Source of the DNA: Pipra filicauda
Taxonomy: Eukaryota; Chordata; Aves; Passeriformes; Pipridae
Assembly: GCF_003945595.2 (NCBI RefSeq)
Contig: NW_024104358.1
Span: forward strand, 248,001-312,000
DNA: 64,000 nucleotides
Reading direction: 5' to 3'
The translations under genes and the position numbers were made by a program. Every line of letters begins with the position of its first letter. Within the stretch, counting starts at the first letter, position 1. A model generated the notes under the pieces. The model was not told the DNA's origin, made no database searches, and saw nothing but the letters and a program-made list of their open reading frames with translations. Shown here one piece after another: positions 50,543-62,862 of this stretch.

Positions 50543-53500
50543 CTGTAAAGAGAAAGGTAAATATTTTTTTTCTAGATTTTTTATTTTATGAGGAACATCC
50601 CTGTAAACACCCCCTTTATCCTCAGAAGCAGTGCACATGTTTGCTTTTCAATCACTAAGGTCAGACTATTTGTTTAAAATATTTAAGAAGCCAACATTTA
50701 CAAGTGGTGTTCATGTAATGGCATATATATTTATTAAAAAGGAATTATAAAGCAGAAAGAACAACACTTAGACAATTAAAAATGTTTACCACCCCTCAAG
50801 AAAAAATAACCTCGAATATATTAAACCTTATGGTAATGATACCGAATTCTCACAATGCAAAGAAGCACGTCTCAGTTTTCAGTCCACAGTAGTTTTCTAC
50901 CACTTCCATTTCTTTCTACTCTTAATTCAGTAGCTACTACTATACTATAGCAGTATATATTCTACATTGTTTCAGTAAAGCATTCAGTGCTATAAAATAC
51001 ACAGCCCTAACTTTTTGGACTTCACTGTATTTTCCTAAACAGGAAGCACAATTATCTCTTCATTTCTGAACAGATTGCTTTCCATTTCATTTTTTTTTCA
51101 AGTGTTGATAAAAATGGTGAAAAACTTGACGGCTTTATTCCAAAGTTCTTAAAGATTCCATTTTCCTTCTCCTTCATCAGAAAAAAAATCCTTCCTTTTA
51201 CCTACTTATCTAGTAACTACCTCCTCATGGCTGATGCCAACACATCAAACCATTGGGAAGCAGGACAGCATGATGTCTTATGATCTAAACATGCCAATTT
51301 CATGCATGATGTAACCATATGATTCAGCTCAACTACAAGCTGAGGAAAAAAAAATTGCTTTAAAGAAGTGGAAGATTACTCACAAATAGTTTTTACAACA
51401 ATTTCTACAAACAGGGAAAATGAATCGAAAGAGAAGAACAGAAAAGATATAACGAGTGCATTTCAGGTTTTACCTCCTCCATGCCTACAGAAAGACTGCC
51501 AGAGGAAGCACAGCAAGTCACAACTGTGATTGCTAGAAAAGTAAGTACAGGGGCAAGAGAAGCATTGGCATTACTCATTCAGTGGAAGCAATGCCAACCT
51601 CTAGACATCTGGGTAAACACTGAAAAATTGTACATCTCAAAGTCAAGGCCAACAATTATTTTCTTTTTTTCATTTGTGGGGGGTTTTATTTGTTTTAATA
51701 AAGGAGATTTGAAGGAGTATAAAAGGATAGGGAAAATTATCTTTGTAGTGGTATCATATTCCATACTTGTAATGCCACTCACAGGTATCATTCAACGTGC
51801 AAGATGAAAACTTTAAATTTCAGCTGCATTAACAGAACTAATCATCCAGCTCTCTCTCTTTGAGACAGACTGGTCACCAATTCCATTCATAACCAAGAAT
51901 GGACACAGTGGAAAGGATCTAAATGAAGTAAAAGCAATGTTCAGCTTCAGCTCTAATTAACCCAGTATACGGGATTAAAACTACTCTAAGGAGTGAGGTT
52001 AATAGCTTTGAGTCATAATGAAGGTGGAAAGTCACAAAAAGTTAAAATGTCATTTTTATTTGTTGAGATTGTGTGTGGGCTAAGGACAGCACTGCACAGA
52101 CATGGACATGAGCAAGCTTTTCTAGGAAGCACAATGAAATAAATTTTGGAAGTCTCCTTGATCAATAAACATTATCTAAAGGAAGGTATTCTACTTCTTT
52201 TTATTTCCCCAGTATTTTTTGAAAGACAGCAAATTCTCTCAAAGGCCAGGAGACAATTCAATCCCTTGTATATTTTCAAAGGTCTCAGTATTTTTGTGTA
52301 TGCAGAGATGTAACTTAGCAGCACAGCATTTTGGTATCTTAAGTTGCTGCCACAACCATGCAGTGCTCTGGTCATAGTAAGCCTGTAAATTACCCCTGAA
52401 CATGAGGAACAGGGGAAAACACAAATGTATACAGTTAACAAACCCACTTGTATTAGTCCACTAAAAATATTCATCAACAGTTGCAAAAGAATGTACTTTG
52501 ATAAGTGGAATTTGGCAGAATTATTAAAATACGCAGAAGTTCAGACACACAGTTAACTGTAACCCTGAAAACATAATTTAAGTTTTCCTGCTAAATGGAA
52601 ATACACTATTTGGACAACTTGACAGAAACAATTTATCTATCACTTTAAATCTGTTCCTCTTCATCCATTACTGAAGCCTTGCCACAGTGAAATATATGAA
52701 GAAAAACAGTGACAATCACACTACACACAGTTTTAAAGTGTGTTTCAATCTTAACTGTTATTAACAAATAAAAATACTGTACAGCACTAACTTCCTGTCA
52801 CAATGTGGGTCTCTGCCACTTCCAAATTTCAGCAGTATGGTATGGGAATATCTGTGTTACAGCACCTGTGCAAAGCCCACCTTTACAGTTCCAAGTTTTT
52901 AGTGCCTCAGCACAACTGTTCAAAGCAGGCCTCAATGGCTGCTCCCATTTCCTACACATTTTTTTCTTTCTTTTCAGATACTCCTTTTCTGTGTTTCAGG
53001 CTTTTCATCTGATCTTTAATTCATAGGACAGTATGCTCAGGCAGTGGCACAAAAGGAGAAATCAATTTCCTGGCATAAGTTGGGAGCGGGATGAATGTTA
53101 AAGGAACCAAGAGTTTCTTCAAGCAGCAGAGTGCTCATGCAGACACACAGAACATATGTCGTTGCCTGAAAAAGCAACTCATAAAAATCCACAAAAGGGT
53201 ACCTGATGGCTCTTAAAAAGCTTGAAAGGTAAAACACAACTGTCAGTTTTTGAAATTGACTGGATATGAACCAGGATCTTAAAACATGTTCTAAGAAGTG
53301 ATGCATTTTTCTGTTATGCATCTTGCTTGTGCTCCTTTAAGACAAAAAGAATATGTACTCGCAAAAGGCCAAATCCTGATTTTTCCAAATTGATTTTTAA
53401 AATACTCAAAACTTTATTTTAATTAACTTTGAATTTGCTTCAATGTGCCACCATTGTCCTCAGGTTCCTCTGCCTAAATTGGCCAACAATTGCACATTTT

Positions 53501-56500
53501 AAAAAATATTTTTCTTTCTACAGAAGTGTAAAAAAGGCTGTATTTCTATACACATAGTAAGTGAACATGTAAAGCAAAATTAATATAATACTGGTTCTAC
53601 TCTGGTAATGGATCCCTTCAAAGTAGCAACAAGAAAATTTGGTAGGTGCTAACTATGAACTTCATCTTAACCCTCAACATATTAAGTCTTAAAGTCCTTC
53701 TGTATGTTAGAACGGCTAACTATCTAAACTCAAATAAGTATGCTTGCATAGTTAGTCCCACCCTTCAAGGCACTCGGAAAGATGCTTAATAAATGAACAC
53801 TTGACAATAACACTGCAGATGAAAGACAAAACATTCACTGTATTTTAATTTGACTGTTGTTCACACCTAGTCCATTAAATCCACTTGTCTGCTGCTCTCC
53901 ATAGGTTAGGTTATGTATACACACACCAGTCCATAAGTAAAGCTCAGTCTTCAATTCTTTTTTACTATCACCTACCTACCTTTGTTCCTGTTGTAAGGCT
54001 ACTCCAAAACCACAGTCATACACGGGTGAGTAGACAAATTCCATAATACAGTTAAGAAATCAGCCAGTCATTTAAATTCATTTGTCCTTGTGCTATCCTT
54101 CAATCTCTCTTCTCTGCTGATTTCCCCCTATGCACATTTTTCTCCTATACTGTTTCTGCTCTGCTAAGCCAGCCTGGAGTGATCCAGGGAAAGGTGGGAT
54201 CACCCTTTGCACCTGCAGCAGTCCAAGTTGGCCCTACCAGACTTTAAAAGTTCAGAAGAACTACCCTGACCCTGCAACTGTACTTTGAATTCTCCAATTT
54301 TAACTCACAAGGCTTCACTACACAGCCCTTACATGACTGAACTCCCCTGCTGTGGGCACTCCCTAGCAGGCTTCAGCAGCACAGTGAACACCTGGTGCCA
54401 CTGAGAAAGAATTCATCACCAACAGCACTAACAAGACCTTACAGCTCCATGCCTCTTCTCACCACTACTTTATTTGATCTCCTTCCTTCATCCACCTTTA
54501 TAATTGTCTGGTTAATCCACATTTTTCTGAATTTTAATACATTTCTTCGTGGCACCTGCAGCTTTACTGAAGTTCAGTGACGAGTCACCTCAATTTCTTA
54601 TGTCCACAAAATCAATTATCAAAAAAGATGAAATTGAACTAGTTCAACTTGACACACCTTTGATAAATGCATAGAGCCTTTTCCATTTGTCTCCAGGTCT
54701 TGTTTTTTCCATCAACTGTTTTTTTTAAATTCTATGGCTGAGGTTGCCATACCAGGTCTACTAATTACTCAAACCACACCACTCTGTTACAGGAACTGCA
54801 TTCACTGTTCTCCAATTACAATATACTACACACCTACATAATCAGATACAACCAGAGTCCCACTAAAGTTACTCATTCAAAAGGCAGATCACTCACAAAT
54901 GCTGTACAGAGTTGGAGATTACTGAACTCTATGAACACTGTTCCGCTCTGCCCCCAATTCCACAGTCATACCTAAGCCTCAGCAGGTATGCTGCCCTTGC
55001 CCCTAGATGCAGAATGTTCACTCAACCATTGGAAAAGAAATCTTTTTAATTTAAGGTGACCTTTGATTATATCGACCTTTTCCAGGCAATTCCAGTTCCA
55101 AGTCAAGCTAAAAAACTTGCAGAAACCAGGTGTTAACACACTCCTTAAAGGTACGCAGGTTAAACAGAAGAACAGAATTCTTTATGTTACTCCATCTTTT
55201 GCAGCAGTTCTGCTCCTCTGAACTGTTCACCCGAAGAGCCCAAATGTAAACTAACTTTTTAACATTTTGCCACTAAGAAGTTAAACTCATGTAGTAACTG
55301 AGGCAACTACTCTCATTTCGGTGGGAAATCCCATATCAGCAACCCTGATGTCAAGACATGATTAATTTAATTGTGTGGTAATTTAAGTTTATTGTAGGTC
55401 TCACTAACTTTGTTCTCCTCCTTTTATTCTCCTCAACACACTTCCTTCCTCTCTAGTTAAAACTTTAGATCAGTGGGCTTTGCTTTTCCAAGTTTCTCAG
55501 AATGTCAAATATTTACAAATGAACATATTCACAAAATAAAACACCAGCCCGGCCTTACTTACTAATGTCCCCCATTTTTGATGACACAAGTTTTACTGAG
55601 TAAGAGATCAAGGAAAGCTTGCTTATTGCAGACGTTCACAGAACGTGGGCCTAAATGGTAACTTCTCCTAATTTAAAATATTATCTTTAAGTGTCTAAAT
55701 TTAAGGAAAAGCCATTTTCACTGAAGCAGTGCCATGTCAATAAGTCACAGCGAACCTACGTCTCCTTTGCTATTGATAGAAACACAACACCTTGTTTTAC
55801 ATTTAACAGAAGCCCTTCTATTCAGGATCAGAGAAGTCTTAACAACTTCAGCAAGATTTATAACAGAGCATCTATAAAAGCTTGTTCTTGGTTCTTCAAG
55901 ACGCCGGCATTTTTAAAGCGGCCTTTATATGTAGCTCAACAGCCTCAGCGCCCAGACGGTAGTTCATGTTACTAGCGAGGACTGCGAGAACATTCAATAC
56001 CCTGCTTCACCTGTGACAGAAGGTAAGTTACACTAAAAAACAGGAGGCTGGCAGACCAAACTTTGCTCCTCTCCCCTCTCCAGACGGCAGCAGCCCCGCT
56101 GTCCCTTTTGCGAAAGCACAGGCTGGGATCTGTTACAGCGGTGCGGCCGTCACACCTCCCCACAGACCCCTCGGCCGCCCCGGGAAGCGGGAAGGTCCCT
56201 GCGGATCGCCGTGTGCCCGCTCCAGGTACACAGCCCTCGCCCCGGCCGCGGCCGCAGCTGCGCTGACCCGGGCCCTGCCCGTTCCGCCACCAGGCCGCGC
56301 ACAGGGCCCGGCTGAGCCCCGCACACCCGGCCCCGCGCAGCTGCCTCTCCCGGGGAGCCCCGGGCCGGCTCTCCCTGCCCGCCCCGCCGGAGAGCCGGCC
56401 CCGAGCCCGGGCGTGCCAGCAGCGCCCCGAGAGCCCCGCTGCGGCCGGGCCCCGCCGGGCGCCTTCGGGCGGCGGTAGCGACCGGGGCGGCCGGAGCCGC

Positions 56501-56507
56501 TCCTTAC
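50543..56507 (-). other. RAD21: RAD21 intron 1
   Basis: Nearly 6 kb between the non-coding first exon (donor gtaagg) and exon 2. I see no gene, RNA or recognisable repeat. It becomes CpG-rich from about 56,080 towards exon 1. Confidence 0.7.
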
Positions 56508-56660
56508 CCTGCTCCGGGCCCGGGGGCCGCTTGCTGCTCCCGCCGGGCCGAGCCCGAGCCGAGCGTGGCCGAGCCGAAGCGGAGCCGAGCCGAGCCGAGG
56601 CCGAGCGAAGCGGAGCCGGGGCCGACCCGCTCGCTCACTCAGACAAGATGGCGGCGCGGC
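56508..56660 (-). other. RAD21: RAD21 non-coding exon 1
   Basis: On the minus strand the GC-rich leader ends ...cccggagcagg with a consensus donor gtaagg at 56,507. The start is inferred near 56,655-56,665 because a YY1-type motif (GCCGCCATCTTGTCT, minus strand, 56,641-56,655) usually lies just at or after the start site in housekeeping genes. The 5' end is not determined. Confidence 0.65.
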
Positions 56661-56810
56661 CCTTCCTGCGCGCGAACGCGCCGTTCAAACCGCAGGATGT
56701 TTACGGTCAAATTCCCCCCCGGCCCCGGCCCGGGCACTGCGCATGCGCCGGACCCCGGGCGGCGGGGCGGGGCCGCGGGCGTGACGAGCGGCCCGTGATT
56801 GACAGCGTTG
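56641..56810 (-). promoter_or_regulatory. RAD21: RAD21 core promoter motifs
   Basis: In the sense direction (descending coordinates) the motifs are: a perfect PBX-MEIS decamer (tgattgacag as written on the plus strand, 56,796-56,805); GC boxes (about 56,764-56,773); a palindromic NRF1 site TGCGCATGCGC (56,738-56,748); a CHR-type TTTGAA (56,684-56,689); an E2F-like GTTCGCGCG (56,669-56,677); an ETS-like CAGGAAGG (about 56,661-56,668); and YY1 (56,641-56,655). CHR plus E2F fits a cell-cycle-regulated gene. There is no TATA box. All matches are by eye. Confidence 0.6.
56738..56748. promoter_or_regulatory. NRF1 binding site
   Basis: TGCGCATGCGC contains the full palindromic NRF1 consensus. It lies about 80 bp upstream of the inferred RAD21 start, a typical place for NRF1 in TATA-less housekeeping promoters. 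Confidence 0.7.
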
Positions 56811-56997
56811 AGCGGGCCCGGGGGCGAGGTCCACGGCGCGTGCGCGGGGGCGTCGTCAGCTCTTCAAAGGAGACTTGCTGTTTGGTTCGTTCGGTTTAAA
56901 ACACAACAAACGCTCTCCTCGGAAACAAATTTTTTTTTTTTACAGTCTGCTCCCCATAACAAGGTGACTCACCAGGTCTTTCTGCTGTCCGCAGCGT

Positions 56998-57020
56998 CCC
57001 CCCGCTGCGGGGGGCGCTGC
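56998..57020. promoter_or_regulatory. GC hairpin and weak CTCF-like motif upstream of RAD21
   Basis: ccccccg-ctg-cgggggg is a perfect 7-bp stem with a 3-nt loop, followed at once by gcgctgc. The stretch ending ggggcgct matches the CTCF core at about 12 of 15 positions. Either reading is tentative. Confidence 0.25.
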
Positions 57021-60000
57021 AGGTGTTTTCTGCATGTTGTGGGGCAGTTCGGTCACTGCATACGGGGAACAACTGCACGCACACCACCCGTTTGCTTTGA
57101 ACTAATTGCAGCAGTAATTAGAAAGGTTTTCTTGATCCTAATTTACTAATCTATGATGGCTACCTGGGACATAAGAGAGGAGGAAGTGCAGCTACATCTG
57201 GACTTAAACAGGAGTTAATGACTAGGTAAAAGCAAGGGAAAGGGAGAACAAGGAGGTGAATTTTGGTAATAGGGCTATTTCTGGTCTCTCTGAGGCACTA
57301 GGAAGTCTGAAGCTATGAGTACATAACTCTGGATCAACAACAAACAGCCTTTACCCCAAAGAGACACGAAATACAAAAACCTGATTAAAGTAACCTCTCT
57401 CTGAAATAAAACTTCTTGTGCAATGGAGCATCAGTTTGCAAAGGTAATATGCAAAAAGTAATATGCAAAGAATGCCAAGAAAATTTGCTTACAGAGAGTT
57501 TAAGAAGTATTGATGCTATTTGTGACATTCAGATAATGTATCTTAGTAGATGGTAACATCAGCTAACAGTATGTAAAAACATGCGGGCTCAGTCTCCTGA
57601 TTCTCTTCCCTTAAATTCAATTTTGAAGATTTCAGCATTCATTTTCGTTCATAATGTCTCACTAAAACTTCTATTCTGAATAAACATTGATGTAGCATGA
57701 TCCCACATGGATTTCTGCTACATATACTAATATTTCAAGGGTTTTTCCTCTGCAAGAAAACATCTGCTGTATCACCGCTCTCCTGTATCTTCATATAAAA
57801 TGAGTTAGAGGTCCAGGCATTGAACCGGGGAGTGTCCAGGCTATCAGCCATTGGACCACTGATGAGACTCTTCAATTAGTTTAACAGTGCTCATACACTG
57901 GATTGCATCAAGTCCACCAAAAGTGTCGACCAACAAAGATACATCATTTGCTCCTATAGGGAAACAGCCACTCACACTGGGGAGAAAAGACACACCAGGT
58001 AAAGTAACAGCACAATGGTGTGAGTCAGAAACCTCAACTTTCCAACCCTGACCCACATTACTGCTGAAACATCTATAGCAAGGCCTTGCTTTGGCTCTTG
58101 CCCTGTTGAGAGCTTATCTTGGTTGCATGCATTTTAATGTGAAATCCTTCTCTCTCTGTCTCAACAGACACTGAATATTAGTGCATTTTGGCCAAAATTG
58201 CCTTTCTAGCTACTATGGGCCAGGGTGTGCTAGTTGTCTCTCTAGAAGTCCTGCATCACATTGCCATTGACTGATAGCAGAAATTAATGATGAGATGGAA
58301 TTGTGATTATTTTTCTTTAATTGTCACTACCAATTCCTTAATAATTGCCCATTTTAAAAATAAAAGAATAAAAGTGGATCTCATTGTTTTTCTTATGCTC
58401 TATACTGTTTGAGCAAACAATTCTGTCTATAAAAGACATAATTTTTGAAAACAAAACTAGGAGTTATAGTTAAGTTTTTGGTAAAACCTACCATATAATT
58501 AAAAGCATAAACCTAATACACAGGTCCAATCCCTTACAGATGACAAACCAGAGTTTGCCATTTTTTCCAAGTTTAGTTTCCAGTCTCTCCATACTTAGTT
58601 AATTCAGGACTTTAAAAGTACATACTTCAAAGAAGCAAGTATATGCAAATCTCAGAGTTTATAGTCTAAATTTGGCTCAGTTTAAATCTAAAGGATTTGA
58701 ATTGTTATCACATCTGTTTCTCATGGCAGTATGTGAATACTGCAAAGATCAGTCTGTATGCTTGTCCTCTAATTTATTCTTGAATGTATTCTAAAAAAAT
58801 GTCAGTCTAATGTAATATGATTTATTTTTTCCAGTGTCTATTAGTTCAATATTTTCCAGCTTTCATCTAAAAAGAAAACTTCTTTCCATCAAAATTAAGA
58901 ATGAAGGCAATTCATTTGCATGATCTAAAACTAAGGTTAACTACCCAATATAAAAATGTTTCATTTTTACTATGGAGATGAATACACTTCATGAACAAGT
59001 TGATATTTAAACTTCAGCATAATTTTCAGGTATCCTGCTAAGAATTAAAGCAATTATAGTACAGTAAATAAAGAAGATCAGTGTGTGTTGGAACTCATGT
59101 CCATTGAGTTCCACCCACTGGCCTATCAATTTCAAAAAACAAAAATGAGCTCTCATTAATAATATTAATATTAAATAATTACATGGCTCCTTCGAATGTT
59201 TAGATTAAGTCAAATATTTTTCAAGCTTTTGCACTTTGGTCCTCATGAAGGCCATTTTCTAAAAGAAGAAAAAAAAAGATTCTCCATTACTAATGCTTGC
59301 TTATAGTTTTGTTTGTTTTTTTTTCACTCAGATTGGAATGAGCCCTGAATGCCCTGGCCTGAGACAGGCAATGAAACTCATCTTCCTGTCCCAGGTTTTT
59401 TTTTTTTTCTCAAGAAGTGCCACAAGCACTGATTTGTATGCAGCACTCTGTACTTTGCTGATTTTCTCCTTGGGCTGTGCTCAGACACATGCATTCCAGA
59501 TGGTACTTAAAAAAGCAAGTTTGTGACTATGATGTACACTCTTGCTAGCATAGAGCAGATCACATTATGCAGTGACATTTAGAAAGAAACTGAGGCAAAA
59601 CGCCTCTTTTTGCTTCCAACTTTGGTCAAGTGTATCTATCAGACAATGAAACCATAATTTTCAAGTGCAGAACAAATTAGTTCACATATAAATAACTTAG
59701 GAGAAAGGGCAACATGTTGTATTTCCTTTTGAATAACTGAAGTAATTGGTTTTGCCTGGCAAACATTCTCCCTTGGAATCTGAGACACAGATCCTCTTGT
59801 AAGTCACACACCCATCTTCTAGTTCCTGCCAATCTAAGATGTTTTGCCCAATCACTTCAAAGTACTGGCAACATGGTTGCCAGATAAGTTGCTTTTTTGA
59901 GCCATCAAATAAGAAATTCAGAACAGTCACAGTCACACTTCTATCATGCGAAGTAGAAGAAAAAATACCATAATCTCTAATTTGATTAGAACCTGTGTAT

Positions 60001-60294
60001 TCTAAAAACTTCATCAATTCACAGTAGATAATCCAAAGTTTGTCCAATATGTTGGACCTTCTCTGAAGAACAATTTCAGCCTCTGTTTACAGCAAGTCAG
60101 CTCTGCTGCAGCCGTATGGAAGAGCAGGAGGTGAAAGATGTGAATAACTGAAAACATTCCTTTCTTGCCACTTGGCTTTTTGTTCACAATACATCCTTTT
60201 ACCAGTAGCTTCAAGCAGAAAGGTTTTATATTTGCTGGGAATTCTTTTCATGGCAAGTCAAAGATGTTTCCTACCGCTATATTTCATTTGAGGA
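57021..60294. other. Intergenic DNA upstream of RAD21
   Basis: A/T-rich, with only short open frames and no recognisable domain. A tRNA-like relic lies at 57,812-57,862. The next gene expected from vertebrate synteny (AARD or SLC30A8) is not visible within the window. Confidence 0.5.
57812..57862 (-). repeat. tRNA-like relic with A- and B-box sequences
   Basis: On the minus strand TGGTCCAATGG (A-box-like) is followed 21 nt later by GGTTCAATGCC, which fits the B-box consensus GGTTCRANNCC. The spacing is shorter than in a real tRNA, and no cloverleaf with an anticodon arm can be drawn. It is therefore at most a decayed tRNA pseudogene or SINE head. Confidence 0.3.
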
Positions 60295-60881
60295 TGTCCT
60301 GGTTTTGTCTGGGATACAGTTAATTCTCTTCCTATTAGCTGGTACAGTGAGGTGTTTTGAATTTTTTTGAGATTATGTTGATAACACACCAATGTTTTAG
60401 TTGTTGCTATTTAGTACTTACTCTAAATCAAGGGTTTTTCAGTTTCCCATGCTCTGCCAATGAGGAGATGCACAAAAAGCTGGGAAGGAGCATGGCCAGG
60501 GTGGCTGACCTGAACTGGCCGAAGAATATTTCATACCCTAGAATGTCATGCCCAGTATATAGACGGGGAGAGTTGCCCAAGAGTCAACAGTTGTTGCTCG
60601 GAGACAGGCTGGGCATCAGTCAGTGGTTGTGAGCAACTGTACTGTACATCACTTGTTTTTCTCGGGTTTTATTCTTCTCTCTCTCATTGCAATTATTATT
60701 ATTGTTATTATCATTATTGTCATTATTATATTTTCTTTTGTTTTAGTTATTAATTACACTGTTCTTATCTCAAACCATATATTTTACTTTTTTTGATTCT
60801 CCTCCCCATCCCCCTGGGGTTGGGAATGAGGAAGTGGCACTTGTGTGGTGCTTTGTTGCCAGCTGGGGTTAAACCATGACA
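60295..60881 (+). mobile_element. Solo LTR, complete-looking (copy D)
   Basis: 587 bp from tgtcctggttttgtctggg to ctggggttaaaccatgaca, with TG and CA termini. Flanks are gagga (60,290-60,294) and gagaa (60,882-60,886), a 4-of-5 match that fits the 5-bp duplications of ERVL-type elements. It contains a TATA-like tatatagacgg near 60,557 and an A/T-rich repeat (attattattattgtt and similar, about 60,690-60,730). It belongs to the same superfamily as copies A-C but diverges in the middle, so it may be another subfamily. Confidence 0.8.
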
Positions 60882-62711
60882 GAGAAACACAAAGAGACGT
60901 AACTGAGGCAAAAATGTTTGGATTTCTGAAATTACAATGGAAATTCAGCTCTTGACATTTGCTAATCCTGGATAGATGGAATGTTGTTAGAGTCTGACAC
61001 AGTAAATTATGCACCACATAATCAGAACAAATAAACTTTGTTTATATTGGGGTTTTCAAGATTTCTGTAATTTTGTTTCTTAAAATGAAAGTTAGTTGGA
61101 AATTCCTATACCATTTCCTAGTAGCTGGGAAAAACTGTCTATAGACTTAGCATCCTTGTACTGGCCTTTTTGACTCTGTTACGTATCAACCCACTTCTGC
61201 TGAGCAATTTTGAAAAGATTTAAGCTTATTGTTATGCAAGAGGAAAACTTAAAAAGCATCCTTCCTTTTTCTTCCTAACACATTTTGTTTCCAGTAAATT
61301 GAACTATGTGTTTAGCCATTTGTAATATTAATTTTGTGGAAAGGCTTTTTTTTTTTTTTTTTAATAATTGCAACTGATCAGATGAATTTTTTTGGCATAC
61401 TGGACCTTAATAGGTTTCAAATTTTAGCAATAAACACCTGTAAAGCTTTCTTGGGCCTAAATATTTCAACTTGCTGCTCAGTTGCAGTCTTTCCTCTTTA
61501 GTGTTACACTCGTCCTACACATTCCTGTGTTTCTCCTCCCAACCTGCTAGCCCCACAATTTGTGGTGATTTTTAACTTCTAAAGTTGATTGGAAGGGTGG
61601 AACTGCACAGGAAACTGGCAGGTAGTAAATGGTCCAGGAAAAAGAGCACAAGGAAAGCTCTGCAGGGAAGGCAGAGACTGAAGGCAAGTGTCAGAAATAC
61701 AGAAGAAACATTGATTTTTAAATGGATTTTCAGACAAATCCACCAGCTTTATACATACTTTGAGTGCTGATGCTCTACAACATTTTAATAGAGAACAGTC
61801 TTACAGTAATGTAAACTTTGCAGAAATGAAAGTATACATTAGATCTCTGTCAGCATGTAGTATTTGCCCTGGGAGTAGTTCAATACTAAAATGCTGTTAG
61901 GATAATTTTATCTGATCTGTTGAATCAGAATGGCATGTATTGCTGATGTATATGAAAATTATCTGTTATTGATAATGTCTGAAAACATTCCCAAAATACA
62001 ATGCACAAGGATTTTCATAATTTCTTACCCATTATAACCCACCATACACTTCTCTAAACAGAGAACTTTTTTAAAAAAGAGTACATAATTAAATTCATTA
62101 AGTAATCATTAAAGCTTCTTTAACAGTGGCTCTGAGGCTAGTACATCTCCAGAAGATAAAATGCAGATTAACTAGACTTTGTCACACTGTAGCAATTAGC
62201 TGGATTAGAAAGTTTTAGAATACACGAGAATGTTAAGTATAGAGTGTTAAGTATAGAATGTTTGTCCAGTTGTCATTAGGCAATTTGGTTTTACCTTCCT
62301 TTTATCTGACTTCTCAGGCTCCTGTGATGTCAATTAATATGACTATTTTTTTTTGTGCGTTGACATGAAAGCTGTATTTACATCAAAACTATTGTTTTAT
62401 ATCATAGTTTTGCTGTGTTGGTAGGCATAAGTCTTTTGAGTTAAATTTGTCAAAGACGACAAATCTGTTTCTTTGGCAAGTGTATATACTTGTAGGCTTT
62501 CCAAATTATGCTTTCCTGCATTCCAGCATCAAACTGGTAACTAGTGGTGCAGGCAATAACCATGGCATGATCTTCCTTCTGGTTATATTACAACTACAGT
62601 ACCAAATGTACCTGTCAGCGTGTTTCACAGGTCTGGAAACAGCGTTGCACGGAATGAATCTGCTCCGACAGCTGCTCCCACTGTTGTCCATCTGTGACAC
62701 TACAGTGACAA
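60882..62711. other. Intergenic sequence
   Basis: No gene recognised. A 17-base T run lies near 61,347, and a 14-bp near-perfect tandem (tgttaagtatagag twice) at 62,231-62,258. Otherwise featureless. Confidence 0.5.
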
Positions 62712-62862
62712 TATAGGAGTTACAGATTATTCCAAGGTGGAAAGGTCTCACAAGGATCCTTGAGTCCAACTTTTAAGTGAATGCCCCATACAGGGACTGA
62801 ACCCACAGCCTTGGTGTTACTGGCACCAGACTCTAACCAACTGAGCTAATCCCCGGGTTAAT
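62712..62862 (-). mobile_element. tRNA-Ile-headed, CR1-tailed SINE
   Basis: On the minus strand the head reads like tRNA-Ile: A-box region TTAGCTCAGTTGGTTAGAG (62,831-62,849), then TCTGGTGCCAGTAACACCAAGG where tRNA-Ile has an AAT anticodon, and B box GGTTCAGTCCC (62,793-62,803). The tail (agttggactcaaggatcctt, then gagacctttccaccttgga) is CR1 3'UTR-like, allowing mobilisation by CR1. This architecture matches TguSINE1/PittSINE elements described in passerines. The changed anticodon loop rules out a working tRNA gene. Confidence 0.75.

Larger units (their letters stand above)
56080..56870. promoter_or_regulatory. RAD21: CpG island over RAD21 promoter and exon 1
   Basis: A sharp change from A/T-rich DNA to very GC- and CpG-rich sequence, with a CGG-type codon-like repeat (gccgagccgagccgagg) in exon 1. 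It is the only strong CpG island in the window and marks a constitutive promoter. It extends upstream of the transcription start, so antisense or divergent transcription is possible. Confidence 0.85.

Noticed and set aside
56531..56899. 122-codon open frame across the CpG island on the plus strand
   Set aside because: It is the complement of the RAD21 promoter and exon 1. Ala/Arg/Gly-rich translation is an effect of GC content.
60357..60632. 91-codon open frame
   Set aside because: Lies entirely inside solo LTR copy D. LTRs do not encode protein.
62776..62862. Functional tRNA-Ile gene on the minus strand
   Set aside because: The anticodon loop is altered (CCAGTAA instead of an AAT anticodon loop), the acceptor stem does not pair, and a CR1-like tail follows. 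This is a SINE head.
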